Source of the DNA: Brevibacillus laterosporus LMG 15441
GTDB lineage: Bacteria > Bacillota > Bacilli > Brevibacillales > Brevibacillaceae
Assembly (NCBI RefSeq): GCF_000219535.2
Contig: NZ_CP007806.1
Coordinates: 1,708,501 to 1,772,500 of the forward strand
DNA: 64,000 bases
Direction of reading: 5' to 3'
Shown here: positions 26,405-36,265 of the stretch, piece by piece
Layout: each line of letters begins with the position of its first letter
Position numbering within the stretch: the first letter of the stretch is position 1
Notes under the pieces: model-generated
Databases searched by the model: none
Told to the model about the DNA's origin: nothing
Seen by the model: the letters and a program-made list of their open reading frames with translations, nothing else
Translations under genes and position numbers: made by a program

Positions 26405-27709
26405 ATGAGAATGGTCGATTTAATTGAAAAGAAACGCGATGGGAAAGAACTGACCAAAGAAGAGATTATCTTTATCGTTGAGGGTTTTACGGATGGATCT
26501 ATTCCGGATTATCAAATGTCTGCTTTAGCTATGGCGATTTACTTTCAGGGGATGACTCCAGAAGAAACAGCCTATCTGACAATGGCCATGGTTGAATCAG
26601 GTGATCAGATTGATTTGTCCGCTATAGAAGGTGTAAAGGTAGACAAACACAGCACAGGTGGTGTTGGTGACACTACAACGCTAGTTCTTGCTCCGCTAGT
26701 TGCGGCAGTAGGTGTTCCTGTAGCAAAAATGTCTGGTCGTGGTCTAGGACACACAGGCGGTACAATAGACAAGCTGGAAGCAGTAACAGGCTTCCATGTC
26801 GAGATTGATAATGATGAATTTAACCGTTTAGTGAACACAAATAAAGTAGCCGTAGTTGGACAAAGCGGTAATCTTACCCCCGCTGATAAAAAACTATATG
26901 GCTTACGTGATGTCACAGGATCAGTAAGCTCCATTCCATTAATTGCAAGCTCGATTATGAGTAAAAAGATTGCTTCTGGTGCGGATGCCATTGTTTTGGA
27001 TGTAAAAACAGGCGCCGGAGCCTTCATGAAAACGTTAGATGATGCGAAAGAACTAGCTAGTACCATGGTTAAAATCGGTAACCAAGTAGGGCGAAAAACG
27101 ATGGCGGTTATTTCTGACATGAGTCAGCCTCTTGGTTTTGCAATCGGAAATGCTTTAGAAGTTAAGGAAGCAATTGACACGTTAAAAGGTGAAGGGCCAG
27201 AAGACCTGCGTGAACTTTGCTTAGTATTAGGCTCTCAAATGGTTTATTTAGCAGGTGAAGCGGCAAGTCTAGAAGAAGCACGGACCAAGCTCGAAGAAGT
27301 GATTGCAAACGGAAAAGCACTCGAAACCTTTAAAACCTTCCTGGCTGCACAAGGCGGAGATGCTAGCGTTGTCGATCAACCGGAGCGTTTGCCAACAGCT
27401 CAATTTACAATAGAGGTTCCAGCCAAGGAAGATGGTTATGTAGCCGAGATTATTGCCGATGATATTGGTACAGCGGCAATGATTTTAGGAGCAGGACGTG
27501 CTACGAAAGAATCTGAAATCGACCTAGCTGTTGGTCTGATCCTGCATAAAAAAGTGGGGGATCAGGTGAAGCAAGGGGAGTCGCTTGTAACGATCCACAG
27601 TAATACACAGGACGTCGATCAGGTGATTGAACGTATCTATCAATCATATGGATTCTCCAAAGGCCCAGTGGAAGCATTGCCGTTGGTTTATTGTGAGATT
27701 AAAGAATAG
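26405..27709 (+). CDS. pdp: Pyrimidine-nucleoside phosphorylase
   Basis: Splits uridine, deoxyuridine and thymidine with phosphate into base and (deoxy)ribose-1-phosphate; 434 residues, nucleoside phosphorylase II family. The phosphate-binding [12 protein letters not shown] is near residue 81 and the substrate loop [11 protein letters not shown] near 110, both near-identical to Bacillus Pdp. I chose ATG 26405 ([10 protein letters not shown]), as in B. subtilis, with AGGTGA 5 bases upstream; ATG 26384 has no ribosome binding site. It pairs with deoC for catabolism of deoxyribonucleosides. The transporter nupC that separates these genes in B. subtilis is absent. Confidence 0.95.
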   Translation: MRMVDLIEKKRDGKELTKEEIIFIVEGFTDGSIPDYQMSALAMAIYFQGMTPEETAYLTMAMVESGDQIDLSAIEGVKVDKHSTGGVGDTTTLVLAPLVAAVGVPVAKMSGRGLGHTGGTIDKLEAVTGFHVEIDNDEFNRLVNTNKVAVVGQSGNLTPADKKLYGLRDVTGSVSSIPLIASSIMSKKIASGADAIVLDVKTGAGAFMKTLDDAKELASTMVKIGNQVGRKTMAVISDMSQPLGFAIGNALEVKEAIDTLKGEGPEDLRELCLVLGSQMVYLAGEAASLEEARTKLEEVIANGKALETFKTFLAAQGGDASVVDQPERLPTAQFTIEVPAKEDGYVAEIIADDIGTAAMILGAGRATKESEIDLAVGLILHKKVGDQVKQGESLVTIHSNTQDVDQVIERIYQSYGFSKGPVEALPLVYCEIKE

Positions 27710-27742
27710 ATAACTGGTAACGGTTGCGAAAGAGGGATGTAC

Positions 27743-28420
27743 ATGTCCAAAGAAAGCGTAGCAAAATATATTGATCACACAGCACTAAAGCCGGATACAA
27801 CTAGAGACATGATTGTAGGGCTTTGTGAAGAAGCAAAAGAATATCGATTTGCTTCCGTTTGTGTGAATCCTACTTGGGTAAGCTTGTGCGCGGAGCTTTT
27901 GAAGGAAGCTCCAGAGGTCAAAGTGTGCACGGTTATCGGATTTCCTTTAGGCGCGAACACTCCTGAGCTGAAAGCCTATGAAACAACGAACGCGATTGAA
28001 AACGGTGCTACTGAAGTAGATATGGTAATAAACGTTGGTGCATTAAAAGACAAAAATGACCAGCTAGTTGAACAGGATATCCGTGCAGTAGTAGAAGCAG
28101 CAAAAGGCAAAGCACTGGTCAAGGTTATTATTGAAACATGCTTGCTCACTGAAGAAGAAAAAGTACGTGCGTGTAAATTATCCGTGAAAGCTGGAGCGGA
28201 TTTTGTCAAGACATCAACAGGCTTTTCAACAGGCGGAGCCACTGCGGAAGATATAGCTTTAATGCGAAAAACAGTAGGTCCTGAGTTAGGTGTAAAAGCC
28301 TCTGGCGGTATTCGCAGCTATGCAGATGTTGAAAAAATGCTTCAAGCTGGCGCGTGCCGGATCGGTGCAAGTGCGGGTGTGTCCATTGTAAAGGGCGAGG
28401 TATCGAACTCGCAATACTAG
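27743..28420 (+). CDS. deoC: Deoxyribose-phosphate aldolase
   Basis: Class I aldolase (225 residues) cleaving 2-deoxyribose-5-phosphate to glyceraldehyde-3-phosphate and acetaldehyde. The Schiff-base lysine is Lys156 in FVKTSTGF; the second lysine lies in VKASGG. I chose ATG 27743, with GAGGG 6 bases upstream; ATG 27737 is too close to it. It follows pdp by 33 bases in one operon and removes the product that induces DeoR. Confidence 0.95.
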   Translation: MSKESVAKYIDHTALKPDTTRDMIVGLCEEAKEYRFASVCVNPTWVSLCAELLKEAPEVKVCTVIGFPLGANTPELKAYETTNAIENGATEVDMVINVGALKDKNDQLVEQDIRAVVEAAKGKALVKVIIETCLLTEEEKVRACKLSVKAGADFVKTSTGFSTGGATAEDIALMRKTVGPELGVKASGGIRSYADVEKMLQAGACRIGASAGVSIVKGEVSNSQY

Positions 28421-28442
28421 GGCAAGCATATAGGGATTAATG

Positions 28443-28493
28443 AAAAAAGCGCTTCTCTTTCAGAAATTATTTCTGCAAGGAGAAGCGCTTTTT
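28443..28493 (+). terminator. Rho-independent terminator after deoC
   Basis: AAAAAGCGCTTCTC pairs perfectly with GAGAAGCGCTTTTT across a loop that can itself pair (CAGAAAT/ATTTCTG). Confidence 0.9.
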
Positions 28494-28548
28494 GTCATGC
28501 AAAAACAGTCGATGCCTTATTGTGCTGTTGTGTAGTCGGAACAAAGTA

Positions 28549-29598
28549 TCAAGTATCGTTGGTATCCTGTGGAGGCTTACGCTTGCCGCTAAACTGCACG
28601 ATGAGAATGCTTAATAAAGCGAGGCCAACATAAGTGATCGTGCTGTAAAGCAAGGGGGAAAGAAAGGAGAAGAAGATGCCAAAGAAGGAGATTACCCCTA
28701 CAAAGCTTACTAAGGTAAGAACAAGCGGTAGCTCACTAACCTGCGTCTCCTGAAGTAACGGGTCAGTTAGACTGCGTAGGAGGATGCTTGCCAGTATAAT
28801 GACATGTCCGAGACTTATAGGCAGATAAGCATACACACTATACGGCAATTGAGCCATCAAAATTTCCACAATGGGCTTGAGGTGGGTATGAACATCATGC
28901 CAATGCGATAAAATTTGCAAATGAATGAACAATCCAATAACACCAAACAATAAGCTGCTTAATACGATGCCAAGTCGCAATGAAGAAAGTGACTCTGTTT
29001 CGCGCACCAAAGGGAGAAGCACAGCCATGCTAAAAAATAGATGCAGGCCAGTAAATAATAATCCATTCCAAAGCCATTTTAGGTTTAGCTGATAAGATAA
29101 ACTGGGTAATGGAATATGAGTTTGATTGCTATATAAAAACAATACAATGATGACAGCTCCCACTATGCACCCTGCGGCTATTTTAGCTAAGGAAGCGTTG
29201 GGGAGCCTAGCGCCCAAAAAGACGAGCACAAGGAAAACAAGTAAACCAAGCAGTGGAGATAGGGAGGTTGTCTGCTCCAAAAAAATTGCTTGATCGGCTA
29301 ACATGATCCCACTGTATAAAATGATGATGAGAGCTGTAAAGAAACCAAATACATGAGTGAGCTGTGGCCCGATAAGGTGGGCTAAAAACTGAGACAGGGA
29401 GAATAGCTGATTTCGATAGGCTAGGTGAAGAGATTCATACAGAATCCAAGTCATTGCTATAATAGCCAAGATTAAACCAATGGAACCCCAGGTGCCGTAG
29501 TAGGTAAAAAACCGCAACCATTCATAACCGCTGAGAAATCCCGCCCCAAGCATCGAGGATGTAAGTAAGGACGTGACACGAAAGGTTTTTTTTATCAT
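28549..29598 (-). CDS. YkvI-like polytopic membrane protein
   Basis: Membrane protein of 349 residues with about ten helices. It begins with SSMLGAGFLSGYEW, like the GAGFASGQE motif at the start of YkvI-type proteins, a branch of the amino-acid/polyamine/organocation fold. Transport is likely, but the substrate is unknown. I chose ATG 29598 (MIKKTFRV), with AAGGAAG upstream. It stands alone and converges on deoC. Confidence 0.65.
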   Translation of the reverse strand: MIKKTFRVTSLLTSSMLGAGFLSGYEWLRFFTYYGTWGSIGLILAIIAMTWILYESLHLAYRNQLFSLSQFLAHLIGPQLTHVFGFFTALIIILYSGIMLADQAIFLEQTTSLSPLLGLLVFLVLVFLGARLPNASLAKIAAGCIVGAVIIVLFLYSNQTHIPLPSLSYQLNLKWLWNGLLFTGLHLFFSMAVLLPLVRETESLSSLRLGIVLSSLLFGVIGLFIHLQILSHWHDVHTHLKPIVEILMAQLPYSVYAYLPISLGHVIILASILLRSLTDPLLQETQVSELPLVLTLVSFVGVISFFGIFFSFLSPLLYSTITYVGLALLSILIVQFSGKRKPPQDTNDT

Positions 29599-29725
29599 TG
29601 ACCATCTTCCTTCTTGTTGGAAAAATGTTGAAGAAGACAAGGAGTTATATCCTGATATCAGTCTATGAGGGGAGCCTGTTCATTCAGAACAACAGCTTGA
29701 TTTTTATACTTATTAAATAAATTTG

Positions 29726-29754
29726 TTTACTCAAATAATGAGATTCGTTATCAT
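29726..29754 (+). promoter_or_regulatory. Promoter with Fur/PerR-type box before the FMN reductase
   Basis: TTTACT (29726-29731) and TATCAT (29749-29754) are spaced by 17 bases. Between them, AATAATGAGATTCGTTATC (29734-29752) agrees at 15 of 19 positions with the classic Fur box. Binding there would block the promoter. PerR or Zur sites look similar, so the regulator is uncertain. Confidence 0.5.
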
Positions 29755-29806
29755 AGAAATAAAGCAATAAATGGAATGCTTTTTTAGAGGGAAGGATGTT
29801 TTCTTA

Positions 29807-30346
29807 ATGAAGATTGTTGGAATAGCAGGCTCGATGAATGTTGAATCCAGCACAAAAAAGGTAATGCAAATTGTTTTAGATTCAGCAAAGATGGAAGGAG
29901 CAGAAGTTGAATTAATTCATTTAGCTGAGTGGCCACTGCCTCTATATGATGCTAGAAACGATGCTAGTACGTATCCAGAGATTGTTCATCAATTTGTGAA
30001 GAAAGTAGCGGAAGCCGATGCACTTGTGGTTGGTTCTCCAGAATATCACGGAACCATTACAGGTGCTTTGAAAAACTCGTTTGATTTTTTGGAAGGACGA
30101 TTTTTACAGGGAAAACCAGTCGCAATTATTGGCGTAGCAGGCGGAAGTATGGGAGCAACGAATACGGTTAATACACTACAGCTTATATTCCGTAATTTGC
30201 ATGCTTATCCGTTACCAGGTTCTCCGAGCGTTTCTAATTCCTATAAAGCGTTTACAGAGGACAACACCTTACAGGACGAACGTCTTCAGGAACGCTTTGT
30301 GAATTTGGGGAAGGAACTGGTTTGGATGACCAAAAAATTAAAATAG
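29807..30346 (+). CDS. NADPH-dependent FMN reductase (flavodoxin-like)
   Basis: Flavoprotein of 179 residues. The FMN phosphate loop is [12 protein letters not shown] (residues 5-16), the flavin-contact block is [20 protein letters not shown] near 80, and GVAGGSMG lies near 112. Members reduce free FMN, quinones, azo compounds or ferric chelates. I chose ATG 29807 (MKIVGIAGS); the longer frame from 29771 adds an unlikely N-terminus. The Fur/PerR-like box in its promoter suggests an iron- or peroxide-linked role, which is an inference. Confidence 0.85.
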   Translation: MKIVGIAGSMNVESSTKKVMQIVLDSAKMEGAEVELIHLAEWPLPLYDARNDASTYPEIVHQFVKKVAEADALVVGSPEYHGTITGALKNSFDFLEGRFLQGKPVAIIGVAGGSMGATNTVNTLQLIFRNLHAYPLPGSPSVSNSYKAFTEDNTLQDERLQERFVNLGKELVWMTKKLK

Positions 30347-30389
30347 GACAATTATTTTAGCAAATGCCGGAAAATCTTTCAACTTTCCC

Positions 30390-30419
30390 TTGAAACAAAA
30401 GCAAAGAAAGCGGTATGAT
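30390..30419 (+). promoter_or_regulatory. Promoter of mntR
   Basis: TTGAAA (30390-30395), an 18-base spacer, then TATGAT (30414-30419), about 45 bases before the mntR start. Confidence 0.5.
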
Positions 30420-30464
30420 AGAGTCATATGTCTTTGGCGATACTGGCTGAAACGAGGGATGAGA

Positions 30465-30917
30465 GTGCCAACTCCAAGTATGGAAGATTATCTGGAAAGA
30501 ATTTATAGTTTAATTGATACCAAGGGATATGCTCGTGTGTCCGATATTGCAGAAGCATTAGAGGTGCATCCGTCCTCTGTTACAAAAATGGTACAGAAAC
30601 TAGATAAAGACAATTACTTAGTCTATGAAAAATATCGCGGGCTAGTCTTAACGGCTAAAGGAAAAAAAGTAGGTAAACGTTTGGTGCGGCGACATGCATT
30701 ACTGGAAGATTTCTTGACGCTAATCGGTGTCGATCAGGATTTAATTTATAAGGACGTTGAGGGAATTGAACACCACTTGAGCTGGGAATCCATTGCTAGC
30801 ATAGAGTATTTGGTTCAATTTTTAAAAGAGGATCCTTCACGTGTTGCTGAACTCATGCGTATTCGAGAGGAAGACGAACAAAAAGAGGACACGGATACTA
30901 AACCAGATTCCATGTAG
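30465..30917 (+). CDS. mntR: Manganese transport regulator, DtxR/MntR family
   Basis: Mn(II)-sensing repressor of 150 residues with a winged-helix domain ([22 protein letters not shown] at about 23-44) and a dimerisation/metal domain. The metal ligands of MntR are in place: Asp in SMEDYL, Glu in DVEGIEHHL, and the His pair. I chose GTG 30465 (giving [11 protein letters not shown], matching B. subtilis MTTPSMEDY), with GAGGG 6 bases upstream; ATG 30459 abuts that site. It is the first gene of the yqh-like syntenic block. Confidence 0.95.
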   Translation: MPTPSMEDYLERIYSLIDTKGYARVSDIAEALEVHPSSVTKMVQKLDKDNYLVYEKYRGLVLTAKGKKVGKRLVRRHALLEDFLTLIGVDQDLIYKDVEGIEHHLSWESIASIEYLVQFLKEDPSRVAELMRIREEDEQKEDTDTKPDSM

Positions 30918-30921
30918 CACA

Positions 30922-30950
30922 GAAGGCAAGCCAGATAAGCTTGCTTTTTT
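30922..30950 (+). terminator. Rho-independent terminator after mntR
   Basis: AAGGCAAGC pairs with GCTTGC plus the T-run around a short loop, just after the mntR stop. Confidence 0.7.
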
Positions 30951-31041
30951 GTGTTTTTTATCCCTAATTTTCAGGAGTAGGATAACTATCCTGCCGCATA
31001 AACTATTTGTGGATTCATCCTTGTATGAATGGAGGGAGCAC

Positions 31042-31974
31042 ATGCGAGTAGATGCGGTTTTTGAAGGGGGAGGCATGAAAGGGATAGCTTTGATTGGAGC
31101 GATTACGGCGATGGAACAGCATGGATACCAGTGGGAGAGCGTTGCTGGCACGTCAGCAGGTTCCATCGTTGCCGCTCTGTTGGCTGCCGGATATCGTCAT
31201 CAAGAGCTTCGGGAGATATTCGAAACGTTAAATTTTTTGCAATTTTTAAAAAGGAAAGGCTTATCGAAAGTTCCTTATCTTGGCTCATGCTATAACCTGA
31301 TCGTCCAAAAGGGCTTGTATCCCAGTGATGAAATTGAACGTTTTGTCAGTCAATTATTGCTCAAAAAAGGAATTCGTACCTTTGGGGATTTGCCGAAAGA
31401 AAAATTACGCATCATCGCTTCTGACATCAGTGCTGGCACCATGCTAACCCTACCAGATGACCTACCTGATTTTGAAATTAACCCAGAAACCTTCCCGATC
31501 GCAAAAGCAGTTCGAATGAGCTGTGCAATCCCCTATTTCTTCCAACCTTATTTTTTGTATAAAAACAAGACCCCTCATATCATTGTAGATGGTGGTCTAT
31601 TGAGTAATTTTCCCGTTTGGCTGTTTGATTCTAAGGAAAGGCCTTTATGGCCGACCTTTGGCTTTCGTTTAAATGATAGGTCGGTTCCTGTTCGGCCTCA
31701 AACAGTGAAAAGCTTATACGGTCTATCCAAGGCGCTGCTGATGACCATGATGGACGCCCATGATCGGTTTCATGTAAAAAAAGCAGAAGCTATTCGCACG
31801 GTTTTCATTCCTACCAAGGGCTATAGCGCCATTGATTTCCATTTAAGCGCCGCTCAACGACAAGAGTTATTTGATTCAGGGAAAAAGGCAGCGGAGGACT
31901 TCTTAAACAAGTGGGATTTTAATAAGTACGTTACTGCTTATCGGAGTGAAAAAAATAACAGCTTTCTGGTTTGA
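31042..31974 (+). CDS. Patatin-like phospholipase (YqhO-like)
   Basis: Predicted serine lipid acyl hydrolase, 310 residues. The oxyanion loop is EGGGMKGIAL (residues 8-17), the nucleophile Ser38 lies in GTSAG, and the catalytic aspartate is Asp183 in VDGG, so the Ser-Asp dyad is complete. It has no signal peptide and should be cytosolic. I chose ATG 31042, with GGAGGG upstream; the frame open further upstream overlaps mntR. Its place after mntR matches yqhO. Confidence 0.88.
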   Translation: MRVDAVFEGGGMKGIALIGAITAMEQHGYQWESVAGTSAGSIVAALLAAGYRHQELREIFETLNFLQFLKRKGLSKVPYLGSCYNLIVQKGLYPSDEIERFVSQLLLKKGIRTFGDLPKEKLRIIASDISAGTMLTLPDDLPDFEINPETFPIAKAVRMSCAIPYFFQPYFLYKNKTPHIIVDGGLLSNFPVWLFDSKERPLWPTFGFRLNDRSVPVRPQTVKSLYGLSKALLMTMMDAHDRFHVKKAEAIRTVFIPTKGYSAIDFHLSAAQRQELFDSGKKAAEDFLNKWDFNKYVTAYRSEKNNSFLV

Positions 31975-31980
31975 AAGCTG

Positions 31981-32328
31981 TTACTGATACATCTTCGGCT
32001 TATTTTGTTTCGTTTTATCACGTTTGTCTTTTTTACTACCTTTACTGCCTTCAATAACCTGAAAGGGATTGGGGCGACGATTAGCTGTTACAGATCGCTT
32101 TAATCCTGGTTTCATTGGTCTGACCTTAGGAGTTTTTTTGGTGAACCGCGGCATGAACTTGCCTGTTTTCAAAAAATTACGCGCAAGATACAACAGAAGA
32201 GCAGAAAAGGCAATTAACGCGATCATTGTACCGGGGTTCTGTAAAAATTGGGTTGTAAATCCCACAACCGCCAACAGCATGATTACCCCAAAAACCGGAT
32301 AAAGAAAGCCTCTTTTCACTAGCTTCAC
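31981..32328 (-). CDS. Small membrane protein with basic tail (YqhP position)
   Basis: Protein of 115 residues: two N-terminal helices (about 9-27 and 34-51) followed by a strongly basic, Lys/Arg/Pro-rich cytosolic tail (for example RPMKPGLKR and KGSKKDKRDK). I recognise no domain. It lies between yqhO- and yqhQ-like genes, where B. subtilis has yqhP. It is in the same direction as the next gene, 18 bases after its stop, so the two form a unit. Confidence 0.7.
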   Translation of the reverse strand: MKLVKRGFLYPVFGVIMLLAVVGFTTQFLQNPGTMIALIAFSALLLYLARNFLKTGKFMPRFTKKTPKVRPMKPGLKRSVTANRRPNPFQVIEGSKGSKKDKRDKTKQNKPKMYQ

Positions 32329-32346
32329 CTCTTTAAGATAGGTTAC

Positions 32347-33291
32347 TTAACCGGTGGTAGCAAGGTTTTGATTCTTCATAAATTCTTGATCCCGTTCCCT
32401 CATTTTTTCAAAAGAGGCAATAGCTACTTCCACTTGCGTATCATCAGGTTCTCTTGTCGTGATGCGCTGCAACCAGAGCCCAGGATAACCCAAGAAACGA
32501 AGAACTGGAATATCTCGCAATAGATTGGTTCCTTGTAAAACCTCATACGAAACGCCAATTACCACTGGTAACAAGATAATCCGTTGAACAACACGATCCC
32601 ACATTGTATGGTAATCAACTAAGGAGTATACAAACACCCCGACAATAATGGAAAAAATGAGAAAGCTACTGCCACAACGGTAGTGTAGGGTGGAAAAACT
32701 TTGCACGTTCTTTACTGTTAATTCTACCCCAGCCTCATACGCATTAATCACTTTATGTTCAGCGCCGTGATATTGAAATAAGCGTTTGATCAATGGTGTC
32801 TGGGCAATCAAGCTAATATAGCCGATGAGCAGGAAGAATTTAATTCCGCCTTCAATTAAATTTTGCCACAAACCAGCCGGAACCCATTTTCCAAATAGAA
32901 AGCCTGCAAGTATAGCTGGTACAACCGTAAATAAAATTTTACCAACTAGAAAAGAAAGTACACCTACCACGGCGACGCCTAATATTAGTGTCATCTTAGA
33001 TGGACCAGAGCTTTTATCTGCCTCATCATCTGATTCCATGCTGTATTGTTCAGAAGCGAAGTTCAGATGCTTAGCTCCGCTGGCACTTGCCTCAATCAAT
33101 CCAACGATTCCGCGAAGAAAAGGAATTTTTTTCAGGTTATTCACCCATGCGATCGTCTTTTTAGGCTCTTCAAAGAATTCAATCTCCTGATTCTTTCGGC
33201 GGATGGCGGTTACGGTCACTTTTCTACCGCCAAACATAACGCCTTCTATTACGGCTTGCCCGCCATATGCTGGCACATTTTGTTGCTTCAA
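32347..33291 (-). CDS. yqhQ: DUF1385 membrane protein, YqhQ family
   Basis: Conserved protein of 314 residues. The N-terminal cytosolic part has the family signature AYGGQAVIEGVMF (residues 8-20), followed by four to five helices and the central YHGAEHKVINAYE and RCGSSFL motifs. It is widespread in sporulating and other Firmicutes, with no firmly assigned function. The start is TTG 33291 (MKQQNVPAYGG), with GGTGA 6 bases upstream. Confidence 0.9.
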   Translation of the reverse strand: MKQQNVPAYGGQAVIEGVMFGGRKVTVTAIRRKNQEIEFFEEPKKTIAWVNNLKKIPFLRGIVGLIEASASGAKHLNFASEQYSMESDDEADKSSGPSKMTLILGVAVVGVLSFLVGKILFTVVPAILAGFLFGKWVPAGLWQNLIEGGIKFFLLIGYISLIAQTPLIKRLFQYHGAEHKVINAYEAGVELTVKNVQSFSTLHYRCGSSFLIFSIIVGVFVYSLVDYHTMWDRVVQRIILLPVVIGVSYEVLQGTNLLRDIPVLRFLGYPGLWLQRITTREPDDTQVEVAIASFEKMRERDQEFMKNQNLATTG

Positions 33292-33426
33292 ATTTAATCA
33301 CCATCCTTATTTCTATTGTAACCGAAAGTTATATCCTTCTGCCACCTAATGTTCCAAGGTACTTTTCGCAATGAAATATTTCATGTTTTTCCTAGATATA
33401 GCCATACTAGTACCGAGGTGATTAAC

Positions 33427-33951
33427 GTGAGTGCAACTATCTCGAAACAACAACGGCTAAAAACAGAGGAATCTGAAGAGCAGCAACCTAAAAATCGATC
33501 CTCGTCTGATAAAAAAGTAAAGGCAAAACCGATCCAGGCGAAGACAATTTTAGAATTTTCGATATGCGGAACGTTGATCTGGGGTATTCTTCGTATCCTA
33601 ATGCACTTCTTTCAATTTACTCCTTACGGGCTCTATGTCTTTGCGCGTCCATTTCTTGGCAAAGCTAGAGAGAATTCCTACGCAGGTCTAGCTTTGGGAG
33701 TGGTTATGTTATTTCTAATTATTTTTGTCGGATGCTTGGTATATAGCTTTGTTCTTGGAAACCTATACAATTGGTGGCTTGGGGCATTGTATGGAATTGC
33801 GTTTTTTTATTTATTTGGGTATTTTTTTCATATGCATCGCTGGGGATGGGGTGTCTGGAGTACAGAATTTTTCTGGTTTATGTCACTAGGGATGTTTATT
33901 GGGATGAGTATTGTAGCGGCAAGATTTGATATCGAGGAAGCAAAAACGTAA
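33427..33951 (+). CDS. yqhR: YqhR family membrane protein
   Basis: Protein of 174 residues with a charged N-terminal region (about 1-45, Lys/Glu/Gln-rich) and four helices rich in aromatic residues (HRWGWGVWSTEFFWF near 143). The start is GTG 33427, with GAGGTGA 5 bases upstream; the longer frame to 33349 has no ribosome binding site. Function is unknown; it occupies the yqhR position of the conserved block. Confidence 0.8.
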   Translation: MSATISKQQRLKTEESEEQQPKNRSSSDKKVKAKPIQAKTILEFSICGTLIWGILRILMHFFQFTPYGLYVFARPFLGKARENSYAGLALGVVMLFLIIFVGCLVYSFVLGNLYNWWLGALYGIAFFYLFGYFFHMHRWGWGVWSTEFFWFMSLGMFIGMSIVAARFDIEEAKT

Positions 33952-34025
33952 GAGACCAATAATGTAGCAATGAAAAGAATATGATAAGATAGACAGAGAT
34001 TAAGGGGGAAGGGAGATGACCAACT

Positions 34026-34475
34026 ATGATCTCTGTCTTGGTATTAAATGGACCCAATTTACATGCATTAGGGAAACGTGAGCCTACTATTTACGGCCAG
34101 GATACGTTAGAAGATATTGTAGCGCATCTGCAAGAGGTAGCAAATGAACTGCATGTCTCAATTGGACATCTTCAATCCAATCATGAAGGTGTATTAATCG
34201 ATGCTATTCATGATGCACGAGATGTATACGATGGGATTATTATGAACCCTGGGGCGTTTACTCACTATAGCTATGCGATTCGTGACGCAGTAGCCAGTGT
34301 ATCGTTGCCTCTGATCGAGGTTCACATCTCCAACGTTCACAAGCGTGAAGAGTTCCGCCATACGTCTGTCATTGCTCCTGTAGCGTTGGGACAGATTGTC
34401 GGGCTGGGTAACGATGGATACGAATGGGCATTACGGGCCATGGTTCGCCATTTGCAACACAACAGAAGTACATAG
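34026..34475 (+). CDS. aroQ: 3-dehydroquinate dehydratase, type II
   Basis: Third step of the shikimate pathway (3-dehydroquinate to 3-dehydroshikimate), 149 residues as usual for this dodecameric class. Active-site motifs: NGPNLHALGKREPTIYG (residues 7-23, with the catalytic Tyr and the Arg), SNHEG near 60, NPGAFTHYS near 77 and the His of VHISNVHKREEFR near 102. The next gene follows after 27 bases. Confidence 0.95.
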   Translation: MISVLVLNGPNLHALGKREPTIYGQDTLEDIVAHLQEVANELHVSIGHLQSNHEGVLIDAIHDARDVYDGIIMNPGAFTHYSYAIRDAVASVSLPLIEVHISNVHKREEFRHTSVIAPVALGQIVGLGNDGYEWALRAMVRHLQHNRST

Positions 34476-34502
34476 AAGTCAACCAGAATGGGAGAGATCA
34501 TG

Positions 34503-35576
34503 ATGTCACATCGTTTGGAAAAACTAAGAGCTGTATTGAAGGAACAAAATGTAGATGCACTCATTATTGAGAGCGAAGTAAATCGTCAGTATATTAGTAA
34601 TTTTAGTGGTTCCACAGGATGGGCAATCGTATCTTTGGACCAAGCTAAATTTGTAACAGATTTTCGCTATATCGAACAAGCCACGAACGAATGTACAGGT
34701 TTTGAAGTCATTAATAATAAACGTCAAGCATTGCCGACGATAAAACAAGTGCTCCAAGATATGAAGGTAGCAAAGGTTGGATTCGAGGCGGAACATACAA
34801 GCTATGCGACCTTTGAAGCTTGGAAGCAGACGTTAGACCATGTAGAGTTAGTGGCTACGAAGGGTCTTGTGGAGAAATTGCGTTTATACAAAGACGAAGC
34901 GGAAATAGCTATTATGAGACAGGCAGCCCAATTATCTGATGCTGCTTTTGCCCATGTGATCAAAATGATTAAACCGGGAATTCGTGAAATAGACGTAGCC
35001 AGTGAGCTGGAATACTATATGCGTAAGCACGGGGCAAAAGGCTCCGGCTTTGATATCATTGTAGCTTCAGGAAAACGCGGGGCCTTACCGCATGGTCGTG
35101 CTAGTGAAAAAGTGATAGAAGCCGGAGATATGGTAACGATTGATTTTGGGGCACATTATGAGGGTTATCACTCTGACATGACACGTACCTTTGCTGTTGG
35201 CGAACCTGATCCGAAAATGAAGGAAATCTACGAGATTGTGTTACGGGCAGAGCTGGAAGGTGTGAATCGGGTAAAGGTTGGGATGACCGGTAAAGAAGTA
35301 GATGCATTGACGCGTGATATCATTAAAGAAGCAGGATATGGGGATTACTACGGTCATGCTGCTGGTCATGGCTTAGGAATGGACGTCCATGAGGCGCCTG
35401 CGGTCTCGATGCTTTCAGACACGGTACTTGAGCCGGGTATGGTGATAACAATTGAGCCTGGCATTTATGTCGAGGGCCTTGGTGGAGTACGTATTGAAGA
35501 TGATGTGGTATTAACTGAAAATGGAATCGAGATTCTGAACAAAACTCCAAAAGAGTTGCTGATTTTGCCGGTATAA
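34503..35576 (+). CDS. Xaa-Pro aminopeptidase / M24 peptidase (YqhT-like)
   Basis: Cytosolic dimetal peptidase, 357 residues: creatinase N-domain (1-130) then the pita-bread M24 domain. Metal ligands are visible: DFGAHYEGYHSDMTRT (two Asp), HAAGHGLGMDVHE (His), and two late Glu (TIEPGIY, RIEDDV). It removes N-terminal residues before proline. Of the tandem ATGs at 34500 and 34503 the second is better spaced from GGGAGAG. In this position before efp it matches yqhT/papA. Confidence 0.92.
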   Translation: MSHRLEKLRAVLKEQNVDALIIESEVNRQYISNFSGSTGWAIVSLDQAKFVTDFRYIEQATNECTGFEVINNKRQALPTIKQVLQDMKVAKVGFEAEHTSYATFEAWKQTLDHVELVATKGLVEKLRLYKDEAEIAIMRQAAQLSDAAFAHVIKMIKPGIREIDVASELEYYMRKHGAKGSGFDIIVASGKRGALPHGRASEKVIEAGDMVTIDFGAHYEGYHSDMTRTFAVGEPDPKMKEIYEIVLRAELEGVNRVKVGMTGKEVDALTRDIIKEAGYGDYYGHAAGHGLGMDVHEAPAVSMLSDTVLEPGMVITIEPGIYVEGLGGVRIEDDVVLTENGIEILNKTPKELLILPV

Positions 35577-35617
35577 ATTATACTATGTAAGGTTGAGTTA
35601 TATTTAGGAGGAAAAGC

Positions 35618-36175
35618 ATGATTTCTGTAAACGATTTTCGCACTGGTTTAACTATTGAAGTTGACGGTAATATTTATTCAGTACTTGAATTCCAACACGT
35701 AAAACCAGGAAAAGGTGCGGCATTCGTTCGTTCCAAACTGCGTAACCTGCGCAATGGCAACGTAACGGAAATGACCTTCCGTGGTGGAGAAAAAGTAAAC
35801 CCTGCTCGTATTGAATCAAGCACAATGCAATACTTGTATGCTAGCGGTGATGATTATACGTTCATGAATACAGAAACGTATGAGCAAATCACTTTTACCA
35901 AACAACAAATTGAGCATGAGTTGAAATTCCTTAAAGAAAACATGAATGTTCAAATCATGCAATATAATGGTGAGACGATCGGTATCCAGCTTCCAAACAC
36001 AGTTGAATTGGAAGTTGCAGAAACAGAACCAGGTATTAAAGGTGATACAGCTACAGGTGCTTCGAAAAAAGCAACGTTGGAAACTGGCTTTATCGTAAAT
36101 GTACCATTGTTCGTTAACCAAGGTGACAAGTTGATCATTGATACTCGTACTCAAGCGTACGTGTCTCGTGCATAA
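35618..36175 (+). CDS. efp: Elongation factor P
   Basis: Translation factor of 185 residues that relieves ribosome stalling at proline runs. Three OB-like domains; the modified loop is KPGKGAAF with Lys32 at the tip, as in the Bacillus 5-aminopentanol-modified type. ATG 35618 has AGGAGG upstream. Two terminators follow, and the conserved order to yqhV is broken here by inserted genes. Confidence 0.97.
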   Translation: MISVNDFRTGLTIEVDGNIYSVLEFQHVKPGKGAAFVRSKLRNLRNGNVTEMTFRGGEKVNPARIESSTMQYLYASGDDYTFMNTETYEQITFTKQQIEHELKFLKENMNVQIMQYNGETIGIQLPNTVELEVAETEPGIKGDTATGASKKATLETGFIVNVPLFVNQGDKLIIDTRTQAYVSRA

Positions 36176-36199
36176 GTAAAATAACTACACAGAGTAGCA

Positions 36200-36232
36200 A
36201 AGAAAAACTGCCGATTTTCGGTAGTTTTTTTG
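36200..36232 (+). terminator. Rho-independent terminator after efp
   Basis: AAACTGCCGA pairs with TCGGTAGTTT (one G-U) around a tiny loop, followed by a T-run. Confidence 0.85.
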
Positions 36233-36265
36233 CTGTCTGATTCTAGCATCATTAAGGAATACATG

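Noticed and set aside
26605-27120. 171-codon minus-strand frame
   Set aside because: Antisense shadow of pdp, whose frame is strongly conserved.
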